Source: Gemmatimonas sp. (GTDB lineage Bacteria > Gemmatimonadota > Gemmatimonadetes > Gemmatimonadales > Gemmatimonadaceae). Taken from it: a stretch of 64,000 bases of DNA. The DNA lies in assembly GCF_031426495.1 (NCBI RefSeq), contig NZ_JANPLK010000021.1, positions 1-64,000 of the forward strand, written 5' to 3'. The translations under genes were made by a program, and so were the position numbers. Positions 39,701 to 47,983 of the stretch are shown here, piece after piece (position 1 is the first letter of the stretch; every line of letters begins with the position of its first letter). The notes beneath the pieces are model-generated. The model saw nothing but the letters and a program-made list of their open reading frames with translations. It was not told where the DNA came from and did no database searches.

Positions 39701-41382
39701 CCAGTATTGCGCGCGGCACCTATCGAGGCACGCCAGTGCCCGACCTGCGGAGCAGCTACGATTATGCCGATCGTGTTGCGCAGATCGATGCGCAGCTGAC
39801 CGATTCAGTGCGGGGCGACCTCCGGCCTCTGGCAACCGCGACTGCGCGACTGCCGCTTGATCTGGCATTTAGCGGCGTGGAAGGGACACGCATGCTCGAG
39901 GGTGCGGCTACCGGCGAGCTTCGCGCCGACAGCCTGCCGCTCGATCTGCTATCACGCGTAACCGACGCGGTCGCGAACGTGCGCGGGGACGTGAACGGCC
40001 AGGCACAGCTGCGTGGGACGCTGCGCGAGCCCGACTTCACGGGTGCTTTGGCACTCCGCAACGGCCGTACCGACGTCGTCGCGCTCGGCATCACACTCGA
40101 CCGCATGCAAGGGTCGCTGAGGCTGGACGGCGACAGCGTCGTGATCGACTCGCTGACGGCCGATAGTCACGGCCGCATCGCGGTGTCCGGTGGCATCGGT
40201 GTCAAGGACGTGGCCTCGCCGAGCTTCGACCTGCGCATGAGGGCAGAGCGCGCGCGCATTCTGGACAACGAGCAAGGGCGTGCCAGCGCCGATGCCGACG
40301 TCACCATGCACGGGCCGTTCAATGATGTATTCGTGCAAGGTCGCGCGCGCATCCGTGAAGGCGTGTTCTACATACCGAAACCGGATAACAGCGAAGTCAT
40401 CAATGCCGGCGATCCAGCGGTGTTCGCGGTCATCGACACCAACGACGTCCGTCAACGTGATCTCGTGCTCGCACCGTCGCCGCTTCTGGCGAACATGCGC
40501 ATGGACCTTGGGTTGACGGTGGATCGCGATACCTGGGTTCGCTCGCAAGAAGCGAACATCGAGATCTACAGCGAAGACGATCTTCGCATCACGGTTGACC
40601 GACGCCGGCAGGCGCTGGCGCTCGACGGCATCGTCAATACCGACCGCGGCGAGTACGAATTTCTCAGCAAGCGCTTCCAGGTGAAGCGCGGCGCTGTGCA
40701 GTTCATCGGCACGCAGGACATCAATCCACTACTGCAGATCACGGCGGAATATCAGGTGCAGCAACCGTCGCAACAGGCGATCGATATTCGTGTGCTCATC
40801 GGCGGTACGCTGCTCTCGCCGCGGCTCTCGCTGGAGAGCGACGCCCAGCCGCCGATCTCGCAGAGCGACCTGCTCAGCTACCTCGCCTTCGGCAGCGAGT
40901 CCGGGTCACTCCTGCAGTTTGGCGGCTCCAGTTTGTCTGGCGGGTCCAGCGGCGGAGGACTGGTCGGCACCAGCGCCGCACTGGCCACTCGTCAGCTGAC
41001 CGGCGTCGCACTCGGCACCATTGTCGGCGAACTGGAGGGACAGGCGGCGCGCTCGCTCGGTGCAGACGTGTTCAACATCACACCGTCCAATATTCCGACG
41101 GAACTCGCGAGCGGAAATTTCGGCGCACTCACGACCTTCCTGAAAGGCACGCAACTCGAGTTCGGCAAGTACCTCACGACGCGCACGTTCGTCGGGTTGC
41201 AGTTGCAAGCGACGACGACACCTGGCTTTCGTGTGCAACACCAACTCAGCCGCAATCCCGGACTCTCCGTAGAGTCGACGTTTCAGCCGCGCTTCTTTCT
41301 GCCAGAGCCGTCGCTCTCCACGCAAGAGATTACGAAAGCGAATGCGTTCGGTCTTTTTCTGGTGCGTCGCTGGCGCTTTTAA
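36772..41382 (+). CDS. tamB: TamB/YtfN-family translocation and assembly protein
   Basis: A 1536-aa inner-membrane-anchored AsmA-like protein. One N-terminal transmembrane segment (about 6-27) precedes a very long beta-rich body, consistent with the hydrophobic groove that bridges the periplasm. The C-terminal DUF490/TamB domain (about 1150-1536) ends in GLFLVRRWRF. It partners the Omp85 protein encoded upstream, to insert outer-membrane proteins or move phospholipids. The genes share one base (TAATG). Length is typical of TamB. Confidence 0.9.
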   Translation: MGTPLRRVAIGAAAIVLAIVSLAVGAAFVFTNTDWGREQVRVRALTALNGAAHGIVKVGAVSGNLLTGLTLHDLSITDSAGSPFIVAGELHADYGLRALISRRIALRNVRLVDAHIVIERPTGGVWNYDRIFPTDSETPTDSAPGFGDWIVLNDVTVQRSRLTVRIPWTPDDGLRGAARDSAIAVALAGKERAVVARATTGGGWQATQDFLDINGRLPLVRIAHPEFTTRLIRTDSLSMRALPFAPPGADVRQLSGAFELNTDSVWFQNVTLTLPASRAQLSGRYVIENGDLSLRTIGAPIALSDIRFLYPALPDSGEGRIDLSLDWTGDVQRYKARDLDLSALGGRVRGTLGITVGDTLRFADTALEFVTLPTSLIERLSPALDLPRSGTISGRASLDGTATAMTVDGDIIFDDERSGRSRVYAFGELGAANGVFSARNLRVTLAPLQVDLARIAMSTLPVGGTLTGSTTLNGQTDRRLDARSIVLTHLDRGERSRVVGKAAFRMASTSSPTWLDAQLTARPLSLVTVGRFAPAAGLRGAVAGPLRAIGPLSALVINTTLRTSDGGGVSASGQLDLASAELGYSLNVATQLFNANELLEQAPRTSFSAEMQARGRGVDPATMRGEFAVDAVASRVDTVALDSLRLRLRISSGLATLDTLTLNAPGVAADATGTFGLSRTSTGDLRYAARVDSLARLSRYFPRDTTEVFPRPLSTAERLRRARMDSSRVAMQLAVARAAGVERPASPVVIDSLPNQRRDTLAGSLSASGRVTGGLNGFDLTGMLEGLGIVAMGSRVQRLQSEYTWQGALTDSAHIRLRANADTVVAAGFSLDSVVVRGDYQAPGGNAQVAVFQSSDRDYTLNALYAIRPDQREITFNDLRLRFDTTRWSAAAPGTIRWGQPGIEIDSLDLRSNTNGRVFANGIVPTDGIADLRLIVQNFQVGDLLGLVQSDLEANGVIGIDTRITGSGRSPRIVGTASIARGTYRGTPVPDLRSSYDYADRVAQIDAQLTDSVRGDLRPLATATARLPLDLAFSGVEGTRMLEGAATGELRADSLPLDLLSRVTDAVANVRGDVNGQAQLRGTLREPDFTGALALRNGRTDVVALGITLDRMQGSLRLDGDSVVIDSLTADSHGRIAVSGGIGVKDVASPSFDLRMRAERARILDNEQGRASADADVTMHGPFNDVFVQGRARIREGVFYIPKPDNSEVINAGDPAVFAVIDTNDVRQRDLVLAPSPLLANMRMDLGLTVDRDTWVRSQEANIEIYSEDDLRITVDRRRQALALDGIVNTDRGEYEFLSKRFQVKRGAVQFIGTQDINPLLQITAEYQVQQPSQQAIDIRVLIGGTLLSPRLSLESDAQPPISQSDLLSYLAFGSESGSLLQFGGSSLSGGSSGGGLVGTSAALATRQLTGVALGTIVGELEGQAARSLGADVFNITPSNIPTELASGNFGALTTFLKGTQLEFGKYLTTRTFVGLQLQATTTPGFRVQHQLSRNPGLSVESTFQPRFFLPEPSLSTQEITKANAFGLFLVRRWRF

Positions 41383-41484
41383 ACATCTGGATTGCGCTCG
41401 ATATGCGCGTAGCGCACAAATGTGCACACGCGTGGCACTGTTGCTGCACCGGGGAGTTGTCACACGCCGCCCGGAGAATCACAC

Positions 41485-42003
41485 ATGCAGCACGACGATG
41501 TAGAAGTTCGACTGGATCGACAGAGGGAAGGGACGGCGCCGCTCATCGATGGGCGCATCGACGACCGGCACGAGGCACCGCTCGGGGCGCTGCTCAAGCA
41601 GCTTACGGGCGACACCGCGGAATTACTGCGGCAGGAGTTGGAGTTGGCAAAGTCTGAGCTCCGTGAAACCGGCACGCGACTCGTGCGCGACGCGACGAAG
41701 GTCGGGGTCGCAACTGGGCTGGCAATGATGGGCGGACTGGCGCTCACGACGTCGTTGATCGTCGGACTCGGCGTCGCACTCAACGGCAACTACTGGCTGT
41801 CGGCGCTCATCGTCGGCGTGGTTGCCTTCGGTGTCGGCTACGCCATGGTGAAGAGCGCGATGCGGGATCTCACCGCCCCCGGACTGGCGCCGAAGGAGAC
41901 GATCGCCTCGCTCAAAGCAGACCAGCACTGGGCGAAGGGCGAAATGCGCGACCTGAAGCATGAACTCACCGATGAGACTGTTCCCCCACACGTTCGACGC
42001 TAA
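41485..42003 (+). CDS. Holin-superfamily-III-like membrane protein (DUF1469 type)
   Basis: A 172-aa membrane protein. A charged N-terminal region leads into an amphipathic helix (LLKQLTGDTAELLRQELELAKSE in outline, about 30-55) and two transmembrane helices (about 72-95 and 100-122), then a charged tail. This is the layout called phage holin family in bacterial chromosomes, where it usually has no phage role and lies with DUF3618 genes. GGAG sits 9 nt before the ATG. It is first in a three-gene operon of envelope-stress-type proteins. Confidence 0.82.
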   Translation: MQHDDVEVRLDRQREGTAPLIDGRIDDRHEAPLGALLKQLTGDTAELLRQELELAKSELRETGTRLVRDATKVGVATGLAMMGGLALTTSLIVGLGVALNGNYWLSALIVGVVAFGVGYAMVKSAMRDLTAPGLAPKETIASLKADQHWAKGEMRDLKHELTDETVPPHVRR

Positions 42004-42012
42004 GGAGGTACC

Positions 42013-42636
42013 ATGTCCGAGCATGATATGAATTTTTCGAGTAACGAGGCTGCGAGTGGTGCGAGCAACGCGGATGCCGTGAACACCGCACCGAAGGCGA
42101 TAGCGCAGAAGCTCGGCGCACAGACTCGCAGAGTCGTCGCTGACGTACAGCAGAACGCCACGCAACAGGTTCAGACCGGCATCGACGGCGGCATGCAGCG
42201 CGCCGCCGGAGCGCTCAAAGGCGTCGCCGATTCGCTGACGAACGGCAGCGCCATCGATGATGTCGGCGCTGGCCGGTACGTGCGTCAGGCCGGCGAACAG
42301 GTTCGTCGCGCCGCCGAGTATCTGGAGAAGTCGGATGTCAAGCAGCTTGCCCGCGATACGGAATCGTTCGCGCGCAGGCAGCCCGCGGCGTTTCTCGGTG
42401 GTGCCTTTGTACTCGGCGTAGTTGCCGCGCGGCTCTTCAAGAGTTCACAGCGCGCTGACGGACAATCCGACGAAGGATTCAGCGCCTCCCGCACGCCCGA
42501 GCCGTTTCCGATCGTAGCCGGGGACGCTGAGTTTACCTCCGATCGCGGACCCGAGCGTGGTGGATGGTACGCCGCAGAGACGCCGATGGACAGCTATCGG
42601 GAGCCGCTTCCGCCGAGCCGTGGAGAGCGGCCATGA
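42013..42636 (+). CDS. Single-pass membrane protein, holin/DUF3618 operon
   Basis: A 207-aa protein. Its first 130 residues are amphipathic and rich in Ala, Gln and Asp, with a hydrophobic helix at about 115-135 (FLGGAFVLGVVAARLF) and a disordered acidic tail. It has an ideal ribosome binding site, AAGGAGG at 42002-42008, which overlaps the stop codon of the previous gene. Proteins like this commonly sit between the holin-like and DUF3618 genes; the function is unknown. Confidence 0.78.
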   Translation: MSEHDMNFSSNEAASGASNADAVNTAPKAIAQKLGAQTRRVVADVQQNATQQVQTGIDGGMQRAAGALKGVADSLTNGSAIDDVGAGRYVRQAGEQVRRAAEYLEKSDVKQLARDTESFARRQPAAFLGGAFVLGVVAARLFKSSQRADGQSDEGFSASRTPEPFPIVAGDAEFTSDRGPERGGWYAAETPMDSYREPLPPSRGERP

Positions 42637-43334
42637 CGTCGGCCGACATGATGACGGGCGACGAGGAGTCGCGCGAAGTTCGTCGCGACCTGAAAAGCGA
42701 GTCGTCGAGCGACACGCAGACCATGCGTGAGGAGATTGCGTCAACGCGCATGCGCATGAGCGACACCCTTGATGAGATCGGCGAGCGCCTCAATCCGCAG
42801 ACGATCAAGGACAACGTGAAGGATTCCATCAGAGAAGCCACCATCGGGAGGGTCAACGACATGGCACGAAATGCGACGGACAGCATCCAACGAAGCACCA
42901 GCGGCATCGCCAACGTGGTGCGTGACAACCCGATTCCGGCGGCCATGATCGCCATCGGCCTTGGCTGGATGTTCTTCAACGGAGGAAAGTCCGACGATGC
43001 GAGTCGCGCTCCACACGCGATGGCCTCACGCGGGCAGGACAACCCGACGGGCGTGAGCGCCGGTATCAAGAACACCGCCAGCGATGTGGCAGCGAGCGTC
43101 AAGGACAAGACGGGGGAGCTGGCCGACAGCGTGAAGGAGCGCGCGCAGCATCTTGCGTCGACGGTGGCCGAAACAACTCGACGCGGGCAGGGACGGGTCG
43201 AAGAGACCTACCGCGCGAATCCGCTGGCCCTGGGCGCGGTGGCCGTGGCCGCCGGCCTCGCCGTCGGTCTCGCTGCACCCGCCACGGATCGCGAGCGCCG
43301 AATGCTGGGCGGAGAAATGCCAACGTTCATGTAA
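42633..43334 (+). CDS. DUF3618 membrane protein
   Basis: A 233-aa protein starting at an ATGA overlap with the previous gene; GGAG is 9 nt upstream. The DUF3618 block MREEIASTRMRMSDTLDEIG is followed by an amphipathic helix, a membrane segment (NPIPAAMIAIGLGWMFFNG), a long Ala/Lys/Asp helical region resembling LEA or apolipoprotein repeats (about 135-190) and a second membrane segment near the C-terminus. It probably stabilises the envelope under stress together with its two operon partners; that is inference. Confidence 0.85.
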   Translation: MTSADMMTGDEESREVRRDLKSESSSDTQTMREEIASTRMRMSDTLDEIGERLNPQTIKDNVKDSIREATIGRVNDMARNATDSIQRSTSGIANVVRDNPIPAAMIAIGLGWMFFNGGKSDDASRAPHAMASRGQDNPTGVSAGIKNTASDVAASVKDKTGELADSVKERAQHLASTVAETTRRGQGRVEETYRANPLALGAVAVAAGLAVGLAAPATDRERRMLGGEMPTFM

Positions 43335-43391
43335 GGCGGAAAGTGCAAACGGAGGGGTGACGAACTGGAGCGCATCAGCGATTCTTCTTCC

Positions 43392-44189
43392 ATGCTCCTC
43401 AGTCAGCCATCCGTGCCGCAACTCGCTGCGATCGCCGCCATCTCCGCCGTGGGTAGCGCCGTGAACTCCATCGCGGGCGGCGGCACGTTGCTCACCTTTC
43501 CCGCGCTGCTGGCGTTGGGGGTGCCGCCGGTGTCGGCCAACGCCACGAGCACCCTCGCGCTTTGGCCCGGCTCACTGGCGAGCATGTGGGGCTATCGACG
43601 CGAGCTGGTGGGGGCCGAGCGCTGGGCGCTGCGGCTCGCGATCCCGAGCATTCTGGGCGGCGGTATCGGCGCGGCGCTGTTGCTGGCCACCACCGACGAG
43701 CAGTTTCGCGCGTTGGTGCCGTGGCTGGTATTTGGCGCGACGGTGTTGTTCGCCGTGCAGGGGCCCGTCATGAAGCGGCTACGTGCGCGCGCGAGCGCGA
43801 CACCGACGGGAGTGATCGCACGCCCAATCAATCCGACCACCGGCATGCTCATCGCGCAATTCGCGGTCGGTATCTACGGCGGGTACTTCGGCGCCGGCGC
43901 CGGCATCGTGATGCTGGCGGTGTTCGGTTTGATGGGGCTCACGAACATCCACCAGATGAACGGCCTCAAGAACTTCAATGGCATTTGCTTTAACGGCATC
44001 GCCGCGATCACCTTCGCCATCATGGGGCAGGTGAACTGGCCGATCGGTGTGGTGATGGCCGTGGGCTCGAGCGCGGGTGGCTACCTGATGTCGGGCCTCG
44101 CGCAGAAGGTGCCGCAGGCCTGGGTGCGCAATGCCGTGACGGCCATCGGTTTCGCCAGCGCGATCTGGCTCTTCGCCTCGAAGAGCTGA
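43392..44189 (+). CDS. TSUP (TauE/SafE) family membrane transporter
   Basis: A 265-aa, about 8-helix transporter. The two internal repeats of the TauE/SafE family are evident: GSAVNSIAGGGTLLTFPALLA near the start and IYGGYFGAGAGIVMLAVFG around residue 160. Members export sulfite, sulfoacetate or other sulfur compounds; the substrate here is unknown. It stands alone after the DUF3618 operon and converges with the copper-protein gene, leaving about 38 bp between their stops. Confidence 0.9.
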   Translation: MLLSQPSVPQLAAIAAISAVGSAVNSIAGGGTLLTFPALLALGVPPVSANATSTLALWPGSLASMWGYRRELVGAERWALRLAIPSILGGGIGAALLLATTDEQFRALVPWLVFGATVLFAVQGPVMKRLRARASATPTGVIARPINPTTGMLIAQFAVGIYGGYFGAGAGIVMLAVFGLMGLTNIHQMNGLKNFNGICFNGIAAITFAIMGQVNWPIGVVMAVGSSAGGYLMSGLAQKVPQAWVRNAVTAIGFASAIWLFASKS

Positions 44190-44227
44190 GATCGCGCCGG
44201 CGACGCCGACGCCCGCGCCAACGCACG

Positions 44228-45115
44228 CTACTTCACGGAAATCTGCTTGATCATGCCGTGGGCGAGATGCGGCTTCCCGTCTTTCATGTCGGGCGTGAAG
44301 CACATGAAGGCGAACTCGCCCTTCGGCACATCGACCTGCAGATAGACCACATCACCCGGCACGATGTCGGTGATGCCGCCCATCGGCTTGCCCGGCGGTG
44401 CGCCCACCGGATTCTCGGCGAACTTCGCCATGTCCATCGGTGTCTTGCCCGGCATCAGCTGCGCCATGAAGAACTCGTGCGGTTGCTTCCCCGTATTGCG
44501 CACGGCGATCACATGCTTGCCCGGCGCCAGCGGCTTCGAGAAGGCGAGGTCGTAGTCAGACAGCGTGAGCGTGATGTCGGCCACCGGTGCGGCGGCTTTC
44601 CGCGCCGTGGGTGTGACCGTGAGCGCTTTCATCATGCCCTTCATGACGTGCGGCGGTCCACCCGGGCTCGGGATCACGCACAGTGCAACGTAGTCGCCCG
44701 CTTCGAGGTTGCTGGTGAAGACCGTTTCATCGCCCGGCGCCGGAGCGTTCGGTCCGCCGACCGGCTTCATCCACTTCGGCGGCGGTCCACCGGCTTTGAA
44801 GAAGGCGAGCACATCGTCGGGCTTCTTGCCCTTCTCGACCTTCACGAGATAGACGTGGTGCAGTTCCTTGCCCTTGTTCGAGAAGCGAATCGTCGTGAGT
44901 CCGGCCGGCACAGTCGCCGGCATGTCGAACGCGTAGTCCGACGCGACCACGGAAATGACATTGGCACCAGGCAGCGACGCAAAGCGGGCGGCGAAGCGCG
45001 ACGCGGTTGCGGGCTTCGCGGCGGGCTGCGCGCCGAGCAGCGCGGCAGACATGACCGACGCGGCCGCCGCCAGCATGCCGGGCGTACGACGATTCATAAG
45101 CGAACGTTTCTGCAT
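44228..45115 (-). CDS. Exported protein with two cupredoxin-like domains
   Basis: A 295-aa protein with a signal peptide (hydrophobic core about 13-28, cleavage near GAQ). It contains two repeats with blue-copper ligand patterns. Domain 1 (about 50-168) has ELHHV (H86/H87), C146, H156 and M161. Domain 2 (about 178-295) has QPHEF (H213), C272, H283 and M288. In both, the last His and Met are spaced H-x4-M after the Cys. The Cys-to-His loop (9-10 residues) is longer than in plastocyanin. It may carry electrons or copper in the periplasm. AGGAG is 7 nt before the ATG at 45115. The much longer in-frame extension upstream is a shadow of the fucosidase gene. Confidence 0.8.
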   Translation of the reverse strand: MQKRSLMNRRTPGMLAAAASVMSAALLGAQPAAKPATASRFAARFASLPGANVISVVASDYAFDMPATVPAGLTTIRFSNKGKELHHVYLVKVEKGKKPDDVLAFFKAGGPPPKWMKPVGGPNAPAPGDETVFTSNLEAGDYVALCVIPSPGGPPHVMKGMMKALTVTPTARKAAAPVADITLTLSDYDLAFSKPLAPGKHVIAVRNTGKQPHEFFMAQLMPGKTPMDMAKFAENPVGAPPGKPMGGITDIVPGDVVYLQVDVPKGEFAFMCFTPDMKDGKPHLAHGMIKQISVK

Positions 45116-45209
45116 GATGACTCCTGATACGAATTTCTGAGGGTGGTGGATTGGCACTGCGGTACACACGATGGTGAAGAGTCGTACGGCCGGCTCCCGG
45201 ATCCGGGTT

Positions 45210-46565
45210 TCAAGCGAAGAGGTTGACCTCGACAGGCTGCACGATGTCCACCGTCTCCACGCGCAGCGTGAGTGACGAGACGGTGATGCGCGGGATACGA
45301 CGCAACTGACGGTGTCCGATGGTGGTACCGCTCGCCAACAGCTGCGGGCGACTGCCGGTCGTGGACACGCTCCACGACGACACGCGCTGTCCCTGCGAGA
45401 TGGGCTCACGCATATCAAGCAGCGAGACCGATTGCGGCGCGCGCAATTGAATCGTGCGAACGCCGGCGCGGGCGCCGTCCGTGCGCCATGCGCTGTGGCG
45501 CACCGAGAGCGGGTGCGCGAACAGCGACGCGAGCGACGCACGCATGGCGGCCAGTCGCGCGACATCCACGTCGTGCACCAGTCCATCGCGCGTGGGAGGC
45601 ACGTTCAACAACAGCTTGGAGTTCCGGCCGACGCTCGTGAAGTAGAGCTGCACGAGATCCTCGACACTCTTCACCGTGGCGTCCTCGGCCGGATGATAGA
45701 ACCAGCCTGGCCGGATGGACACATCAGTTTCGCTCGGTCGCCACACCGACCCATCGGGATGCCCGTGCTGCAACGATGCGATCACATCATCGCCGCTCGC
45801 CCCGATATACGGCACCGACTCCGGCCGGATCGTGCTCCAATGCGTTTCACCCGCGACGCCGCGCTCGTTGCCGATCCATCGCACATCGGGGCCGGCATCG
45901 GAGAACATGATCGCGCCAGGTTGCAGCTTGCGCACCAGCGCCCACGTGCGCGGCCAGTCATACGACTGGCGTTTGCCGTTCGGCCCTTCGCCGTTCGCGC
46001 CATCAAACCACACTTCGTGCAACGCACCGTAGCGCGTGAGCAGTTCGGTGAGCTGCGCCATGTACACATTGTTGTAGCGCGCGGAATCGCCGTAGGCGGG
46101 ATGGTTGCGATCCCACGGCGAGCAGTACAGTCCGGGCTTCACGCCTTCGATGCGGCAGGCATCGACGAACTCGCGCACCACATCGCCGGAACCACTTCGC
46201 CACGGGCTCGACGCGACCGAGTGCGTCGTGGTGGCCGTCGGCCACAAACAGAAACCGTCGTGATGCTTGGCGGTGAGCACCATCGACTTTGCGCCCGCCG
46301 CCTTCGCCGCGCGCACCCACTGCCGCGCATCCAGTCGCGTGGGATTGAAGATCGACGGCGATTCGGTGCCATCACCCCACTCGCGGTCGGTGAACGTATT
46401 CACGCCGAAGTGCACGAAGACGGCGAACTCGTCGCGCTGCCACGCGAGTTGCGGCGGCGTAGGACGCGGTCGCGACTGGAGGCCGAGCGAGGGCACCGCA
46501 CCGAGGCGACCGATCGCCGCAGCGGCCGTGAGCTGGGTCAGAAAGTGTCGACGACTGAGAGACAT
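45210..46565 (-). CDS. Exported GH29 alpha-L-fucosidase
   Basis: A 451-aa glycoside hydrolase of family 29. A Tat-type signal, LSRRHFLTQL, starts the protein. The catalytic barrel shows FAVFVHFGVNTFTDREW, TAKHHDGFCLW (H101/H102) and the nucleophile D188 in EVWFDGANG. The C-terminal part (about 340-451) is beta-rich, as expected for the accessory domain. It releases alpha-L-fucose from glycans. It stands alone without other glycan-degradation genes, although the flanking genes share its strand. A hairpin just before its start codon may affect translation. Confidence 0.93.
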   Translation of the reverse strand: MSLSRRHFLTQLTAAAAIGRLGAVPSLGLQSRPRPTPPQLAWQRDEFAVFVHFGVNTFTDREWGDGTESPSIFNPTRLDARQWVRAAKAAGAKSMVLTAKHHDGFCLWPTATTTHSVASSPWRSGSGDVVREFVDACRIEGVKPGLYCSPWDRNHPAYGDSARYNNVYMAQLTELLTRYGALHEVWFDGANGEGPNGKRQSYDWPRTWALVRKLQPGAIMFSDAGPDVRWIGNERGVAGETHWSTIRPESVPYIGASGDDVIASLQHGHPDGSVWRPSETDVSIRPGWFYHPAEDATVKSVEDLVQLYFTSVGRNSKLLLNVPPTRDGLVHDVDVARLAAMRASLASLFAHPLSVRHSAWRTDGARAGVRTIQLRAPQSVSLLDMREPISQGQRVSSWSVSTTGSRPQLLASGTTIGHRQLRRIPRITVSSLTLRVETVDIVQPVEVNLFA

Positions 46566-46568
46566 GTC

Positions 46569-46599
46569 TGCGCGAGAAAAGAGTCGAACTACTCGCGCA
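46569..46599 (-). promoter_or_regulatory. Hairpin in the fucosidase leader
   Basis: Perfect 8-bp arms TGCGCGAG / CTCGCGCA around a 15-nt loop, ending 3 nt before the fucosidase ATG. No obvious Shine-Dalgarno is present, so this stem would sit in the ribosome binding region of the mRNA. Confidence 0.4.
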
Positions 46600-46612
46600 A
46601 AACATGCGGCGG

Positions 46613-47932
46613 TCAGTGCCCTGGCGCGAGCACGTCGGCGCGCGGCGCGACCCAAGGTGGAATCCACTTCCCGGTCAGCGGGCAGCCGGTTCCCGGCGCC
46701 ACCGACAGCCCGGCAAATCCGCCTCCACCGATGCCGAACCTCGCGTCGGCCACGACGGCCGTGCCGCTGGCGTCGAGCGACCACACTGGGGTCCGCATGA
46801 ACCGCATGGCGGCCGCGAATTCGCAGCGCGTGGCCGCCAGCGCCACGAACTCGGCGCGCGGCACCGCCCACGTCTCCCCCCACGCCACCGCGGGCGAGGA
46901 GGCAAAGGAAACCGAGCGGGAGACACCCGGCAGCGAGCCCAGTGTGTTCCGCGAACTCCCGGTGCCGGCCGCCATGCACCCCGCCGCGTTCAACCCTGAG
47001 TTCCACGGCGCCACGGTCGCTGTCGTCACGCGGTACTCTGTACTCGTGGACGTAACGACCATAGCCGAGAAGCAGCGCGGGTCGGCCGCCGCCGGCGTGA
47101 GTACCACATCACGCAGTGAGCCACCGTTCACCAGCTCCGTCACCACGGCGCGCGCCTGGACCGACGACAGGAAGAACAAGGTCGTGACCACGACCCACGC
47201 CGCGATCCCCGTGAAGGGGCGTGCCGCCGGGGACACCGCACGCTGCAGGGCCATCCCGACGAACGCCATGATCGTGACGCCCAAGGCGACGGGGGGCGAG
47301 ACTTGTCCGGCAAACCAGCAAAGCGCGAGGATCGCCACCAACGCCAGCAGCAACAGCACACGTCCGACAATGCGGCGCGGCCCCCACACGAGGGGTGGGA
47401 TCGCCACGACCATCAACCATGGCTCCACGATGAACACCGCGTCGCCGTAGAACCAGCGATTGTCGAACGGCCAGAACGGATGCACACCGTAGCTATTCGT
47501 GAAGTCGAGTGCCAAGTGCGACAGCGTGCCGACGATTGCCAGCACCAGGAGCGCCCGCGCGCCAACCCTCGAGACAATCGCCGACGAGGCATCCGCCCGC
47601 TCGCGCCCCTTGAGGCCATGCTGCCACCACCAGCGCGTGATCCACCACAGCACCACCGCGCTCACCAGGGCCCAGACCACCGTGTGGGTGTGCCCTCGGT
47701 GATGCAGCAGGTAGCCGAGCTTCCCCATCGCCACCATCGGACCCGAGTACACCAGGTCCGCGTCGGGGAACTCCGCCGCCGCGATGCCCAGCACCACGGC
47801 GGCCCGACGGAATTGGGCGAGTGACGGTGCCTCCGCCCCCGAGGAGGAGGCGCGCCCGATGCGACGCTGTACAGACGAGACGGTGGCATCGGCCATGAGC
47901 AGGCCGGCCAGAGCGTGTGTGACGTTATCCAC
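46613..47932 (-). CDS. YdjM-like membrane-bound metal-dependent hydrolase
   Basis: A 439-aa integral membrane protein of the YdjM (PF04307) family. The metal motifs are NVTHALAG at the start, EFPDADLVYSG (about 54) and HHRGHTHT (about 77-84), then SHLALDFTNSYG (about 140). Five or so membrane helices follow, with a C-terminal soluble domain (about 280-439) that the short YdjM proteins lack. The family is loosely associated with membrane lipid or phosphate ester hydrolysis; the real substrate is unknown. It is 47 bp from the fucosidase, same strand. Confidence 0.87.
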   Translation of the reverse strand: MDNVTHALAGLLMADATVSSVQRRIGRASSSGAEAPSLAQFRRAAVVLGIAAAEFPDADLVYSGPMVAMGKLGYLLHHRGHTHTVVWALVSAVVLWWITRWWWQHGLKGRERADASSAIVSRVGARALLVLAIVGTLSHLALDFTNSYGVHPFWPFDNRWFYGDAVFIVEPWLMVVAIPPLVWGPRRIVGRVLLLLALVAILALCWFAGQVSPPVALGVTIMAFVGMALQRAVSPAARPFTGIAAWVVVTTLFFLSSVQARAVVTELVNGGSLRDVVLTPAAADPRCFSAMVVTSTSTEYRVTTATVAPWNSGLNAAGCMAAGTGSSRNTLGSLPGVSRSVSFASSPAVAWGETWAVPRAEFVALAATRCEFAAAMRFMRTPVWSLDASGTAVVADARFGIGGGGFAGLSVAPGTGCPLTGKWIPPWVAPRADVLAPGH

Positions 47933-47983
47933 GCGTGGTACTTGAGCGCTCGCCTGCTGGCTGTCAACCGACCGCCAGGACGT

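Noticed and set aside
41485..43334. Prophage remnant suggested by the holin-like gene
   Set aside because: No phage structural, lysis or recombinase genes are near. The family is common in bacterial chromosomes beside DUF3618.
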